Source: DASXIF01 sp036498145 (GTDB lineage Bacteria; Actinomycetota; Actinomycetes; Mycobacteriales; Jatrophihabitantaceae). Taken from it: a stretch of DNA of 64,000 nt. Of this stretch, positions 40,856 through 51,849 are shown piece by piece. The position numbers were made by a program, and so were the translations under genes. The stretch spans positions 248,001 through 312,000 of the forward strand of contig CAVPSV010000005.1 in the NCBI GenBank assembly GCA_963708625.1, in the 5' to 3' direction. Position 1 is the stretch's first letter; each line of letters begins with the position of its first letter. The notes beneath the pieces are model-generated. The model did no database searches. It was not told the origin of the DNA and saw nothing but the letters and a program-made list of their open reading frames with translations.

Positions 40856-41928
40856 CCAGGACGCACCAGGCGGCGGTGCCGTGGCCCGGCTTGATCCGGG
40901 CCTTCGGCGACCGGCTGCCGGTTACCGACGCCACCCCGAACATCACGCTCTACGAGGGTGGGACGCCGCTGGTGCCGGCCGTTGTGCTGTCCGAACGCAC
41001 CGGTTGCGAGGTGTACCTGAAGGTCGAGGGCGCGAACCCGACGGGTTCGTTCAAGGACCGCGGCATGACGGTGGCGATCTCCAAGGCAGCCGAGGAGGGG
41101 GCCAAGGCCGTCATCTGCGCTTCGACGGGTAACACCTCGGCAAGCGCGGCGGCCTATGCGGTGCGCGCCCGGATGACCTGCGCGGTGCTGGTGCCGCAGG
41201 GAAAGATCGCGCTCGGCAAGATGGCGCAGGCACTCGTGCACGGTGCGCGGCTGCTGCAGGTCGACGGCAACTTCGACGACTGCCTCGAACTGGCTCGCAA
41301 GCTGGCGGTGGACTACCCGGTTGCCCTCGTCAACTCGGTGAACCCGTATCGGCTGGAGGGCCAGAAGACGGCCGCGTTCGAGATCTGCGACGCGCTGGGC
41401 CGGGCGCCGGACGTGCACTGCATCCCGGTCGGCAACGCAGGCAACATCACCGCGTACTGGAAGGGCTACCGCGAATACGCCGCGGACGGCGTGGTGGCCG
41501 GCACGCCGCGCATGTTCGGATTCCAGGCGGCGGGTGCGGCGCCGATCGTGCATGGCGCGCCGGTCGCCTCACCGGTAACCATCGCTACCGCGATCCGCAT
41601 CGGCAATCCGGCCAGCTGGACGCTCGCCGAGCAGGCCCGGGACGACTCCGGCGGCCTGATCGACGCCGTGACCGACAAGCAGATCCTCGAGGCCTACCGG
41701 CTGGTGGCGCGGCACGAGGCGGTGTTCGTGGAGCCGGCCTCGGCGGCCAGCATCGCCGGCCTGCTGCAGACCGCCGCCGATGGTCGCCTGGCACGCGGGT
41801 CAATGGTCGTCTGCACCGTCACCGGCAACGGTTTGAAAGATCCGGAGTGGGCGATCTCCGGCGCGCCGAAACCGATCACCGTGCCGGTGGACGCGCATGC
41901 CGCCGCCGTGCACCTCGGCCTCGACTGA
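40852..41928 (+). CDS. thrC: Threonine synthase
   Basis: 358 residues from a GTG overlapping the hom stop. PLP fold type II with Lys in NPTGSFKDRGM and the phosphate loop GNAGN. Converts O-phosphohomoserine to threonine. Length fits the short class of threonine synthases. Confidence 0.96.
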   Translation: MTRTHQAAVPWPGLIRAFGDRLPVTDATPNITLYEGGTPLVPAVVLSERTGCEVYLKVEGANPTGSFKDRGMTVAISKAAEEGAKAVICASTGNTSASAAAYAVRARMTCAVLVPQGKIALGKMAQALVHGARLLQVDGNFDDCLELARKLAVDYPVALVNSVNPYRLEGQKTAAFEICDALGRAPDVHCIPVGNAGNITAYWKGYREYAADGVVAGTPRMFGFQAAGAAPIVHGAPVASPVTIATAIRIGNPASWTLAEQARDDSGGLIDAVTDKQILEAYRLVARHEAVFVEPASAASIAGLLQTAADGRLARGSMVVCTVTGNGLKDPEWAISGAPKPITVPVDAHAAAVHLGLD

Positions 41929-41941
41929 GGTCTCGGCCCCG

Positions 41942-42853
41942 ATGTCGACCCCACAGCTGCGTGCCGGCCCGGTCCGCATGCGCGTGCCGGCCACCAGCGC
42001 GAACCTCGGCCCCGGCTTCGACGCGCTCGGGCTGGCCCTCGCGCGCTACGACGACGTCGAAGCGGAGGTCACCGCATCCGGCCTGCTCGTCGAGGTCGAG
42101 GGTGCGGGCGCGGACGTGCCCAAGGACGAGACGAATCTGGTCGTGCGCGCGATGCGTGCCGGCTTCGCGCAGCTCGGCGCCGAGCCCCCCGGCCTGCGGT
42201 TGCGATCAGTCAACGACATTCCGCACTCGCGCGGGCTGGGCTCCTCGGCCGCGGCGATCGTGGCCGGTCTGTTGCTTTCGCGAGGCCTGGTGGCCGACGG
42301 GCAGGCGCGACTGGATGCCCAGGCCCTGCTCGAACTCGCGACCGAGCTGGAGGGTCATCCCGACAACGTCGCGCCGTGTCTCGCAGGTGGGCTGACCATC
42401 GCGTGGTGTGCGCCGCGCGCCGGTGCGGTGCGGCTGTCGCCGCACGCCTCGGTGCGGCCGGTGGCGCTGATCCCGCCGTTCCGGGCGTCCACCGAGCAGG
42501 CTCGAGCACTGTTGCCTGCGCAGGTGCCGCATGCCGACGCGGCTTTCTCGGCCGGCCGCGCGGCTCTGCTAGTGGCCGCGCTCACCACCGAGCCGCAGCT
42601 GCTGCTGCCGGCCACGGAGGACCGTTTGCACCAGCGATACCGGGCACCGGCCATGCCGGCCAGCACCGATCTGGTCGCCACGCTGCGCGCTGCCGGGTTG
42701 CCCGCCGTCATCTCCGGCGCCGGGCCGACGGTGCTGGTGCTGGCCCGGGACGAGGTCGAGGTGCGGCAGGCGATCGAGGCGAGCCCGCCGGATTGGCAGG
42801 CAGCACAGCTGGCCGTGGACCTGGACGGGGGACGCCAGGTGGCCTCGCGGTGA
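41942..42853 (+). CDS. thrB: Homoserine kinase
   Basis: 303 residues. GHMP kinase with the ATP loop SRGLGSSAAAIVAG near 95-108, the N-terminal PATSANLGPGFD and the C-terminal ISGAGPTVLVL. Phosphorylates homoserine for ThrC. Starts 13 bp after thrC. Confidence 0.96.
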   Translation: MSTPQLRAGPVRMRVPATSANLGPGFDALGLALARYDDVEAEVTASGLLVEVEGAGADVPKDETNLVVRAMRAGFAQLGAEPPGLRLRSVNDIPHSRGLGSSAAAIVAGLLLSRGLVADGQARLDAQALLELATELEGHPDNVAPCLAGGLTIAWCAPRAGAVRLSPHASVRPVALIPPFRASTEQARALLPAQVPHADAAFSAGRAALLVAALTTEPQLLLPATEDRLHQRYRAPAMPASTDLVATLRAAGLPAVISGAGPTVLVLARDEVEVRQAIEASPPDWQAAQLAVDLDGGRQVASR

Positions 42854-42968
42854 CCGAGCACAGCGCGGAGGATGGCTGGGGAACACGCCGGACGGCCCCG
42901 GTGTTGCTGTAGGTACGAGCAGCGTCTACGCTCATAACGGTCAGCCACCGTACGTCGAGGTGTTACCG

Positions 42969-43034
42969 ATGTCCGGATCGTGCTGCAACCTCCTCGCCGA
43001 AATTTTCGGCCAGCTGGTGTGGCCAGGACGCTGA
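42969..43034 (+). CDS. Short leader ORF upstream of rho
   Basis: 21 codons, MSGSCCNLLAEIFGQLVWPG plus Arg and a stop, in the 315-bp gap before rho. The tandem Cys codons and the absence of other coding frames recall leader peptides used for attenuation. The remaining gap holds no other gene. There is no clear ribosome-binding site beyond GAGG at 42957-42960, so it is tentative. Confidence 0.35.
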   Translation: MSGSCCNLLAEIFGQLVWPGR

Positions 43035-43168
43035 CTCACTACAGAAATCCCCCGCGCATTCGTGCTCGGGAGTACTGGATTGGTGCGGTCCGCCGTACCT
43101 GTTCCAGTAGTAACGGTCGCGCTGCGTAACCCGCGCGCCGACCACCTTCGGAAGGATCCGACATCACT

Positions 43169-44994
43169 GTGACAGACACTTACGAGCAAGCCCCGGCTGC
43201 CGCTCAGAGCGGCGCCGACGGCGACGCAGCGACCAGCACGTCAAACGGCCGCGCGAAAGCTCGAACCCCCAAGAACGGCTCATTGTCGTCCCTGCTACTG
43301 CCTGAATTGCAGCAGTTGGCCGGCAACATGGGCATCAGCACCACGAAGATGAAGAAGAGCGACCTGGTCGCCGCCATCAAGGCTGCCCAGGGTGCACCGC
43401 CGACGGCGCCCGCCAACGGCGGGACGAGCACGCGAGGTGGCCGCGAGCAGTCGGCGCGCCACAGCCAAGAGGCCGGCGAGTTCACCGCCAGCTCTGACGG
43501 CGCCAGTACTGACCAACCGCGCCAGTCCCGCGAGCGGCAAGGCGGCGCTGACCAGCGAGACCAACAGCGCAGCGATCAGCAGCGCGGCGACCAGCGTGAC
43601 CGTCAGCGGCAGAACCGCGGCACAACAGAACAACCAGAACAATCAGAACAATCAGAACAATCAGGGCAGGTCAGGGCAACCAGAACCAGGGCAGCCAGAA
43701 TCAGGGCAACCAGAATCAGGGCAACCAGGGCGGCCAGTTCGGCGATGACGACTTCGACCGAGGACGCCGTGGCCGTCGCTACCGTGACCGTCGGGGACGC
43801 AATCGAGACCGTGCACCGGTAGGCAACCCCGACGCCGAACCCACCGTCTCAGAGGACGACGTCCTCGTACCGGTCGCCGGCGTCCTGGACAGCATCGAGG
43901 ACAAGAACACCTGGTTCGTCCGTACCGGCGGCTACTTCGCCAGCCCCGAAGACGTGTACGTGGCCAACAACTTCGTGCGCCGTTACGGCCTGCGCCGCGG
44001 CGACAGCGTCACCGGCGCGATCAAGGCGCCGCGCGACGGCGAGCGCCGGGAGAAGTACAACCCGCTGGTGCGGCTCGACACCGTCAACGGCAGCGACCCG
44101 GAGAGCGTGAAGAACCGGGTCGAGTTCACCAAGCTGACGCCGCTGTACCCGCAGGAACGGCTCCGGCTGGAGACCGAACCGCACATCCTCACCACTCGTG
44201 TCATCGACCTGGTGATGCCCATCGGCAAGGGCCAGCGCGCCCTGATCGTGTCCCCGCCCAAGGCGGGCAAGACGATGGTGCTGCAGGCCATTGCCAATGC
44301 GATCGCGACCAACAATCCCGAGGTACACCTCATGGTCGTGCTTGTCGACGAGCGGCCCGAGGAAGTAACCGACATGCAGCGGTCGGTGAAGGGCGAAGTG
44401 ATCGCCTCCACCTTCGACCGCAAGCCGGTTGACCACACCACCGTCGCGGAGCTGTCCATCGAACGCGCCAAGCGCCTGGTCGAAATGGGCCACGACGTCG
44501 TCGTGCTGCTCGACTCGATCACCCGCCTCGGTCGTGCGTACAACCTGTCGGCCCCGGCCAGCGGACGCATTCTCTCCGGCGGCGTCGACTCGACCGCGCT
44601 GTACCCGCCCAAGCGGTTCCTGGGCGCGGCGCGCAACATCGAGAACGGCGGGTCGCTGACGATCATCGCCACCGCACTGGTGGAAACCGGGTCCGCCGGC
44701 GACACGGTGATCTTCGAGGAGTTCAAGGGCACCGGCAACGCCGAGCTCAAGCTCGACCGCAAGATCGCCGACAAGAGAGTGTTCCCCGCGGTGGACGTCG
44801 ACCAGTCCTCCACCCGTAAGGAGGAACTGCTCCTCTCGCCGGACGAGCTGGCGGTGACCATCAAGCTGCGTCGCGTGCTGCACTCCCTCGAGCAGCAGCA
44901 GGCCATCGACCTGCTCCTGGACCGGTTGAAGAAGACCCGCACGAACCTCGAGTTCCTGATGCAGATCGCCAAGACCACTCCCGGCCAGGAGTAG
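43169..44994 (+). CDS. rho: Transcription termination factor Rho, frameshifted in its N/Q-rich insert
   Basis: About 608 residues if repaired. The N-terminal helical domain (LSSLLLPELQQLAGNMGIS, MKKSDLVAAIKAAQ) is followed by an Arg/Gln/Asn-rich insert typical of actinobacterial Rho, the OSB RNA-binding domain, and the RecA-type ATPase (SPPKAGKTMVLQ, DERPEEVTDMQR, SITRLGRAYN). Frame 1 reads to 43822 and the main frame is open from before 43700. The correct path needs changes near 43620 and 43665, inside the CAGAAC/AATCAG repeats. Between them a third frame gives the expected QQNNQNNQNNQ. Rho is usually needed, so these are probably sequence errors in a repetitive tract. Confidence 0.92.
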
Positions 44995-44997
44995 CCC

Positions 44998-45891
44998 TCA
45001 CCACTGCATCTGCGCTGATCCGGCGGCCATGGCGAGATCCGTCGTGCGGGGTAGGTCGGCTACGGCGCCGACGGCCCCGATCAGGATCTCCCAACCGGTG
45101 TGCGCCGTCTCGAGCACGTACTCGACGGTGTCGTTACCGCGGTTCTCCAGCCCAACCTCGATCGCGTCCAAGGTGTTGGGTGCTGGGCGGGCAGGCGGTG
45201 CCGAGATCGTCACTACCAGCCGAACGTGACCAGGTGCGTTCGTACGCAGTTGCAACGAGCACAGGCCGGTGAACTGGTCGAGCGTGCGTGCCGCGTCCGT
45301 CTCCGTCGTGCCGGGCACGAATCGTCGGATCACACTCAATATCGCCCGTTCCGGTGCGTAACCGGGCGGCACGGGTGCGCAGGCTCCCGGCGCAGAAGCC
45401 TGCCTGATGTTGCCGCTCAGCCTGGCCTGCTCGGCCAGCGCGGCGACTCGCTCGAACGGCGAAAGCGACCCTGGCGGCTGCTGAGCAGCTATCGGCACTC
45501 CGGCGATGACCGCCGGTCGGCGCACGATGTCGTCCGCCAACGCGATGACGACGACGAGCAACAGCATCACGGCAATTCCACGCGCCGCCCGCCGGGCGCC
45601 GGGGGTGCGCACGAGCGCGGCAACGCGAACAGGCAACAGCGAGTGGCCGGCATCGATCTCGTCAAGATCGGGGACGTTGGCGTCGGGAGTATCGGCACCC
45701 TGGCCGTCGCGTGCAGGATGCGCGCTCGGCTCGGCCACGGCCTCAGCTTGCGCCTGAAACGGCTCCGAGAATAGGGCGCCTCGGTATCGCAGGTTGACGC
45801 CACGCTCATATTCCGGGTCCAATATCGGGCGTCCGACCGCTATGCCGGTCGGCTGCGGCCGCTTTCCACCGATGGTGCGGGCCATCCGCAA
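44998..45891 (-). CDS. Hypothetical single-pass membrane protein
   Basis: 297 residues, not recognised. A cytoplasmic N-terminus of about 105 residues (Pro/Ala-rich, with DANVPDLDEIDAGHS) is followed by one membrane helix near 106-125 (GIAVMLLLVVVIALADDIV) and a 170-residue extracytoplasmic domain with Cys pairs (APGACAP, TGLCSLQL) and a beta-rich end. It converges on rho (3 bp apart) and diverges from the sugar ABC ATPase gene, so it is transcribed alone. Confidence 0.75.
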   Translation of the reverse strand: MRMARTIGGKRPQPTGIAVGRPILDPEYERGVNLRYRGALFSEPFQAQAEAVAEPSAHPARDGQGADTPDANVPDLDEIDAGHSLLPVRVAALVRTPGARRAARGIAVMLLLVVVIALADDIVRRPAVIAGVPIAAQQPPGSLSPFERVAALAEQARLSGNIRQASAPGACAPVPPGYAPERAILSVIRRFVPGTTETDAARTLDQFTGLCSLQLRTNAPGHVRLVVTISAPPARPAPNTLDAIEVGLENRGNDTVEYVLETAHTGWEILIGAVGAVADLPRTTDLAMAAGSAQMQW

Positions 45892-45991
45892 CCGGCCGGA
45901 ATTCCGTCAGACGGTACGCCCGGCCCAGCCAACCGGAGCAGTGCCGTCGGTACCCGGAGCGGCAACGCACACATCGGCGAGGGAGCACCCT

Positions 45992-47080
45992 GTGGCTGAA
46001 GTCGAGTTCGTCTCCGCGACCTGTCTGTATCAGGGCAACCCCACGCCGGCGGTCGACCAGTTGGACCTCGGCATCAAGGACGGCGAGTTCATGGTCCTGG
46101 TCGGGCCGTCCGGCTCCGGCAAATCCACCGCGCTGCGCATGCTTGCCGGCCTCGAACCGGTTTCCAGCGGCGAGGTCCGAATCGCGGGCAAGAACGTGGC
46201 TGGCATGGCGCCAAAGGAGCGCAATGTCGCCATGGTGTTCCAGAACTACGCGCTCTACCCGCATATGAGCGTGGAGGAGAACATGGGCTTCGCATTGAAG
46301 CTCGCCGGCGTGCCGAAGGCGGAACGACACGCGAAAGTGGTCGACGCGGCGAAGCTCCTTGACCTGGAGAAATTCTTGGCGCGCAAACCGAAGGCGCTCT
46401 CCGGCGGGCAGCGCCAGCGAGTGGCGATGGGCAGGGCCATCGTCCGGGATCCCAGCGTCTTCCTGATGGACGAGCCGCTGTCCAACCTCGACGCCAAACT
46501 GCGCGTCGAGACGCGCGCGAACATTGCCGCGTTGCAGGCGCGGCTGGGCACGACAACCCTCTACGTCACGCACGACCAGGTCGAAGCCATGACGATGGGA
46601 CACCGGGTGGCGGTGCTGCGGGACGGGGTGCTCCAACAGGTGGACGCGCCGCGCAATCTCTACGACTACCCCGGCAACGCCTTTGTCGCGGGCTTCATCG
46701 GTTCGCCCGCGATGAACGTACGCACCGTGGGCGTTGTCGATGGACGAGCTCGCCTGGGTGACCTGGAGATTCAATTACCACCGCCGGCGCTGGCGGCAGC
46801 GAAGCAAGCGGGACTTTCAGAGGTCGTGGTGGGCGTCCGGCCGGAGGCGACCGATATCTCCGCGCAGCCGAGCGGGCTGTCGATGGAGGTCGAGCTGGTC
46901 GAGGAACTCGGCGCGGACACATTCGTCTACGGCATCATCCCTGGCGACACCGACGCCAGACACTTCGTCTGCAGACCGCAGGGGCACGCCTCGCCGGCTA
47001 TCGGTGAAACCGTGCACCTCACCGTCGATGAGAAACGACTGCACGTGTTCGATCCGACGACCGGCAACCGTCTCGGCTGA
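45992..47080 (+). CDS. Sugar ABC transporter ATP-binding protein (UgpC/MsmK type)
   Basis: 362 residues from a GTG. Walker A GPSGSGKSTALRM near 38-50, Q-loop MVFQNYALYPHM, signature LSGGQRQRVAMGR, Walker B VFLMDEPLSNLDAKLR, H-loop VTHDQVEAM, and a C-terminal TOBE-type regulatory domain (VVVGVRPEATDI) as in MalK/UgpC. It energises the carbohydrate importer whose binding protein and permeases follow. Upstream in-frame codons overlap the divergent gene's promoter and were not used. Confidence 0.93.
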   Translation: MAEVEFVSATCLYQGNPTPAVDQLDLGIKDGEFMVLVGPSGSGKSTALRMLAGLEPVSSGEVRIAGKNVAGMAPKERNVAMVFQNYALYPHMSVEENMGFALKLAGVPKAERHAKVVDAAKLLDLEKFLARKPKALSGGQRQRVAMGRAIVRDPSVFLMDEPLSNLDAKLRVETRANIAALQARLGTTTLYVTHDQVEAMTMGHRVAVLRDGVLQQVDAPRNLYDYPGNAFVAGFIGSPAMNVRTVGVVDGRARLGDLEIQLPPPALAAAKQAGLSEVVVGVRPEATDISAQPSGLSMEVELVEELGADTFVYGIIPGDTDARHFVCRPQGHASPAIGETVHLTVDEKRLHVFDPTTGNRLG

Positions 47081-47086
47081 GCTCTC

Positions 47087-48238
47087 ATGCCCAAGCGGCG
47101 CCCAGCGACCGCAGCGGCGATACCCGACCGAGTGCCAGGGTCGGCTGATTCGCCCGAACCGATCGCGCGTACGCGATCACCCCTGACCATCCGCGACGTT
47201 GCGCGCGCCGCGGGGGTGTCGCCGGCGACTGTGTCGCGTGCCCTGCGGGGACTCGAGAACGTCGACGAACAAACCCGGCAACGGGTCGTCGAGGTCGCGC
47301 GCACCATGAACTACGCGGTCTCGCCGGCGGCGTCCAGGCTGGCGACCGGGCGCACCGGCACGATCGGCATCGTCACGCCGTATGTGGGGCGGTGGTACTT
47401 CACCGAGGTGTTCGCCGGGGTGGAGGATGGCCTCAAGCGATTCGACGTCGACCTGCTGCTGCACGTCACCGAAGAGTTGGACCGCCCGGACGTGCCGCAG
47501 GCCCACATCCGTATGCGGCGACGAGTCGACGGTGCATTGGTGATCGGTGTCTCGCCCGCGGGTGACGACATCGCAGGCCTGGCCGCCATGGACGTCCCGG
47601 TCGTTCTCCTCGGGGCCCGTGCTGCTGGGCTGCCCAGCGTTTCCATCGACGACCGGGCGGCCGCTCGGTGCGCCGTCGAGCACCTCGTGGCACAGGGGCA
47701 CACGCGCATCGCGCTGATCAGCGGGCGCCGGCTGCCGACGCACATCCTCCCGGAGAATGACCGTCTCGCGGGGTATCTGGACGCCTTGGCCGCGCGCAAG
47801 CTGCTGGCCTCCCAGGACTTGCGCGAAGTCGGGGACTTCACCACCGAAGGTGGCGAGCGGGCGATGACCGTGCTGCTGGGCAGGTCTCCGCGCCCCACTG
47901 CCGTCTTCTGTATGTCCGACGAGATGGCCTATGGCGCCTTGCAGGCCTTGCGGTGGGCCGGGCTGCGCGCTGGCAGTGACCGCAGTCGTGGCGACGTCGC
48001 GATTGTCGGCTTCGACGGGCATGACCTTGCCGCGACCTTCGATCTCTCAACTGTGTGCCAGCCGGTTCGAGCACTCGGGCGGGCCGCGGCGGAGTTGCTG
48101 ATGTCCCAAGTCAACGGCGCAGTTGAGGGTTCCGCGCTCGCCGCGAACCACCGAAGGCCGTCTCAGGAGCAGACATTGCCGACCGTGCTCGTCGTTCGGG
48201 GATCCACCGATGCGACCCGCTCTGTAACAGAGCCGTAA
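47087..48238 (+). CDS. LacI-family transcriptional regulator
   Basis: 383 residues. A 30-residue disordered lead precedes the helix-turn-helix TIRDVARAAGVSPATVSRAL with the hinge SRLATGRTGTIG, then a periplasmic-binding-like sugar domain (FDGHDLAATFDLSTVCQP). It follows the ATPase gene by 6 bp and precedes the binding protein gene, so it probably controls this sugar-uptake/glucosidase cluster. Confidence 0.93.
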   Translation: MPKRRPATAAAIPDRVPGSADSPEPIARTRSPLTIRDVARAAGVSPATVSRALRGLENVDEQTRQRVVEVARTMNYAVSPAASRLATGRTGTIGIVTPYVGRWYFTEVFAGVEDGLKRFDVDLLLHVTEELDRPDVPQAHIRMRRRVDGALVIGVSPAGDDIAGLAAMDVPVVLLGARAAGLPSVSIDDRAAARCAVEHLVAQGHTRIALISGRRLPTHILPENDRLAGYLDALAARKLLASQDLREVGDFTTEGGERAMTVLLGRSPRPTAVFCMSDEMAYGALQALRWAGLRAGSDRSRGDVAIVGFDGHDLAATFDLSTVCQPVRALGRAAAELLMSQVNGAVEGSALAANHRRPSQEQTLPTVLVVRGSTDATRSVTEP

Positions 48239-48341
48239 CGAAGAGGGGCTGAAGGGTCCCGCTCCAGGTGTGGTCTCTGACACACTCAGCCTTCGTGTAA
48301 CCGGTTGCATTGGGCGCACGCATAGTCGCAAAGGGGCAAAT

Positions 48342-49692
48342 ATGGGGCGAACCGGACTAATAGCCGCGGGGTGTGGCATCGCTGTGTTGGCGCTGTCGCT
48401 TTCCGCGTGTTCGAGCAGCAAGAAGAGCACCACTGCCAGCGAGACGCTGACCGGCTCGTGCGCCAAGTACCAAGCGTATGCCGGGCACCGGGGTACCACG
48501 GTGACGATCTTCGGATCGATCCTCAGTCCGGAGTCGGATTCGCTGAACAAGTCGTGGGCCGAGTTCGACACCTGCACCGGCATCACGATCAAGTACACCG
48601 GCTCGAATACGTTCGAGTCGGATCTTCCGGTGAAGGTGAACGGTGGCAACGCGCCCGAACCTCGCCATCATCCCGCAGCCGGGCCTGCTCTCGCAGATGG
48701 TCTCCACTGGCCAGGTGAAGAAGCCGCCGGCGCAGACGGTCACCAACGAGAACAACTGGGCGAGCGTGTGGAAGGGCTACGGCAGCGTCAACGGCACCTT
48801 CTACGCGGCGCCGATGAGCGCGAACATGAAGTCGTTGGTCTGGTACTCGCCGAAGTACTTCGCAGCACACAACTACACCGTGCCGACGACGTGGGCGGAC
48901 CTGATCGCGCTGTCCAACAAGATCGTCTCGGACAACAACGGCGCCAAGCCGTGGTGCGGCGGGATCAACTCCGGCACCGCGAGCGGCTGGCCGGCGACGG
49001 ACTGGCTCGAGGAAGCCGTCCTCGGCACCTATGGCGGCCAGACCTACGACGACTGGATCAGCCACAAGGTGACCTTCTCCGACCCGAAGATCATCGCGGC
49101 ATTCCAGACCGTGGCGAGCTATATGCACAACCCCAGCTTCGTCAACGGTGGCGTGGGTGACGTCAAGTCGATCGCGACGACGACATTCCAGAACGCCGGT
49201 CTGCCGATCCTGCAGAGCAAGTGCGCGATGTTGCAGCAGGCTTCGTTCTACGAGGCGCAGTGGCCCAAGGGCACCAGTGTGGGTCCGTCCGGCGATGTCA
49301 TGGCCTTCTACCTTCCGCCGGTGAACCCAAGCATCCAGAAGCCGGTTGAGGGCGGCGGCGAGTTCGTTACCGCGTTCTCGGACAACGCGGCTACGCAGGC
49401 GGTGCAGAACTACCTGTCCAGTCCGGAATGGGCAGACGCCCGGATCGCGGTCGCTCCCGGCTGGGTCTCGGCGAACACAAAGGTCCAGCAGAGCCTGTAC
49501 ACCGACCCGATCGACAAGCTGTCCGCGCAGTACCTGGCCGACACGAGCGCTACCTTCCGGTTCGACGCCTCGGACGCGATGCCCGCCGCTGTCGGCTCGG
49601 GTGAGGAGTGGAAGGCGATGGTCGACTGGTTCGGCTCGAACAAGTCCATCGCGGACGTCGCGAAGGAAATCGACGCGGCCTGGCCGCACTGA
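48342..49692 (+). CDS. Sugar ABC transporter substrate-binding lipoprotein, frameshifted
   Basis: About 449 residues if repaired. Lipobox LSLSACSSS gives a diacylated Cys. N-terminal lobe to residue 104 (VKVNGGNAP), then one extra C near 48654 (GCGCCCGAAC) shifts the frame. The rest (NLAIIPQPGLLSQM ... WCGGINSGTASGWPATDWLE ... SADVAKEIDAAW-type end) is open from 48643. Family 1 carbohydrate-binding protein of alpha- or beta-glucoside importers. Promoter in the 103-bp gap after lacI. Confidence 0.88.
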
Positions 49693-49813
49693 CCCATCGG
49701 TAGTGCAGCGGAGGTGATCGTGCGGCCCTCGAGCGTTCTGCTCGAGGGTCGCCGTTCCTTCGCCGCCAGTCCAGAACTGCCTTCCTGACAAAGCCTGCCG
49801 AAGGGGAGTCTTC

Positions 49814-50884
49814 GTGTCGGGATCGTCGACGGTGGTACTCGCCAGCACGCTGTCCGACTCCGCCAGCCGATCTGTCTCGGCGTACTGGAGGCGGTGGGCG
49901 GCTTTGTGGCCATTCTGCTCATCGTGTTCTTCGTCGCCGGGCGGGCGACGGGGCGGTTCCAGAAGCCGGTGACCACCCTGGTCTGCCTCGGACCGGCGGT
50001 ATTGCTTGTCATCGTCGGCTTGGTGATCCCCGCCATTCAGACGGTCCTGCTCAGCTTCAAGAACCAGCAGATCCTCGGCGAGCAGGCGTGTCCGCCGCAT
50101 CCGTCGCCGGGCTTCGCGTGCACGAAGTACGTCGGGCTGGCCAATTATCGCTTCGACTTCAAAGACGATTACACGCGCCAGACGCTTCTATCACACGTGG
50201 CCTGGCTGATCATCGTGCCGCTGGTGACGGTGGGGGTGGGCCTGCTGGCGGCGCTGTTGATGGACCGGATGAAGCACGCTGGGCTGCCGAAGACGCTGAT
50301 CTTCCTGCCGACGGCCGTCTCGCTCGTCGGCGGGTCGTTGCTGTGGTCCTACGTCTACAACCCGCCGGTCTACAACAACGACGGCACGCCTGGATCGCAG
50401 ACCGGGTTGCTCACCGAGATCGTGTTGAAGCTCGGTTGGAAGCATCCGCCCGCCTGGTTGCTCACCTCGCCCGGAAACCGCTATCTGGAAATGATCATCT
50501 TGATCTGGATCCAGGCGGGGTTCGCGATGGTGGTGCTCAACGCGGCACTCAAGGCAATACCCGACGACATCCTGGAGGCGGCCCGGATGGACGGCGCGTC
50601 CGGGTTCCGGCTGTTCCGCAGTGTGCAGATACCGATGATCCGCACGACGCTCATCGTCGTGACTACCACGATCATGATCACCACACTCAAGGCGTTCGAC
50701 ATCGTGTTCACGATCTACAACGGGAACTTCAATACCGACGTCCTGGCCCGGCAGATGTACGCGGACATGTTCGTCACCAGCTCAGGTCAGCCGCGGCGCA
50801 TCGCTAGCGGTCATCCTCTTCATCCTCGTCACTCCGCTCGTGATCTTCAACGTCGTGCAATTGCGGAAGGAACGGACGCGATGA
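49814..50884 (+). CDS. Sugar ABC transporter permease 1, frameshifted
   Basis: MalF-type permease with about seven membrane segments. The binding-protein-dependent EAA loop reads DDILEAARMDGASGFRLFRSVQIPM. The start (GTG 49814, STVVLASTLSDS) is in a different frame from the body, needing a change near 49870. The end (ASLAVILFILVTPLVIFNVVQLRKER) again needs one near 50795. The repaired stop overlaps the permease 2 start (ATGA). Both breaks are single-base. Confidence 0.85.
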
Positions 50885-51849
50885 CGACCAGCACGCCGCC
50901 CACGACGGTACCGCCGGCCGGCGGAAGACGCGCCGCCGAGACCATTGCGCGGCAAAGCCGCCCGTAATGCGATCCGCCGGATCGTTCTCGACGCCGATCG
51001 CGTCGGTGGTCGTCGGGCTGATCGCGATCCTGTGGACGATCCCGACCTTCGGCCTGTTCGTCAACTCGTTCCGCTCCCGGACAGACGCCGCGACGACCGG
51101 CTGGTGGCAGTTCTTCGCGCATCCGAGCTTGAGCTTGTCCAACTACAACCATGTGCTGTTCGACGAAGGCGGCACGGTCCTACCGCTGGTCAATTCGCTC
51201 GCGATCACGATTCCGGCCACCATCATCCCGATCTTCCTTGCGTCGATGGCTGCGTACAGCCTGGCGTGGGTTCGCTTCCGCGGCAGCGACGTCGATCTTC
51301 TTCAGCCATCTTCGCGCTCCAGATCGTCCCGCTGCAGATGGCGCTGGTACCGCTGCAGCGTCTGTACAACTTCGGCGCGTCACATCGGGTCGGTGCAGGT
51401 CTTCCCCGTCGAAGGCGGTCACCGGCCTGGCCGAGATCTGGGTTTCGCACACGATGTTCTCGCTGCCACTGGCGATCTTCCTGCTGCACAACTTCATCTC
51501 CCAGCTACCTGAGTCGCTGATCGAGGCCGCTCGGGTCGACGGAGCGAGCCACCTGCGCATCTACCGCAGCATCGTGCTTCCGCTTGCCGGTCCCGCGATC
51601 GCATCGTTCGCGATCTTCCAGTTCATCTGGGTCTGGAACGATCTGCTCGTGGCGAAGACGTTCGGAGGTTCGGACGCGTCGAGCCAACCCATCACGGCCC
51701 GGGCGCAGACACTCGTCGGCGGGTTCGAGCGGCACCCGGAGTACCTCGCGCCACTCGGCTTCATCACTATCATCGTGCCGCTGATCGTGTTCCTGGTGTT
51801 GCAGCGGTTCTTCGTACGGGGCCTGCTGGCGGGCAGCGTGAAGGGCTGA
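50881..51849 (+). CDS. Sugar ABC transporter permease 2, frameshifted
   Basis: MalG-type permease, EAA loop ESLIEAARVDGASHLRIYRSIVLP. The N-terminus (MTTSTPPTTVPP) is followed by segments in at least three frames: KAARNAIRRI, FSTPIASVVVGLIAILWTI, AIFALQIVPLQMALVPLQRLYNFG, then VTGLAEIWVSHTMFSLPLA. Breaks near 50953, 50983, 51305 and 51395. The C-terminal half is intact and ends 1 bp into the glucosidase start. Confidence 0.83.

Noticed and set aside
43600..43680. Programmed ribosomal frameshift in rho
   Set aside because: There is no slippery heptamer or pseudoknot pattern and two shifts are needed. The similar breaks in many other genes point to sequence error.
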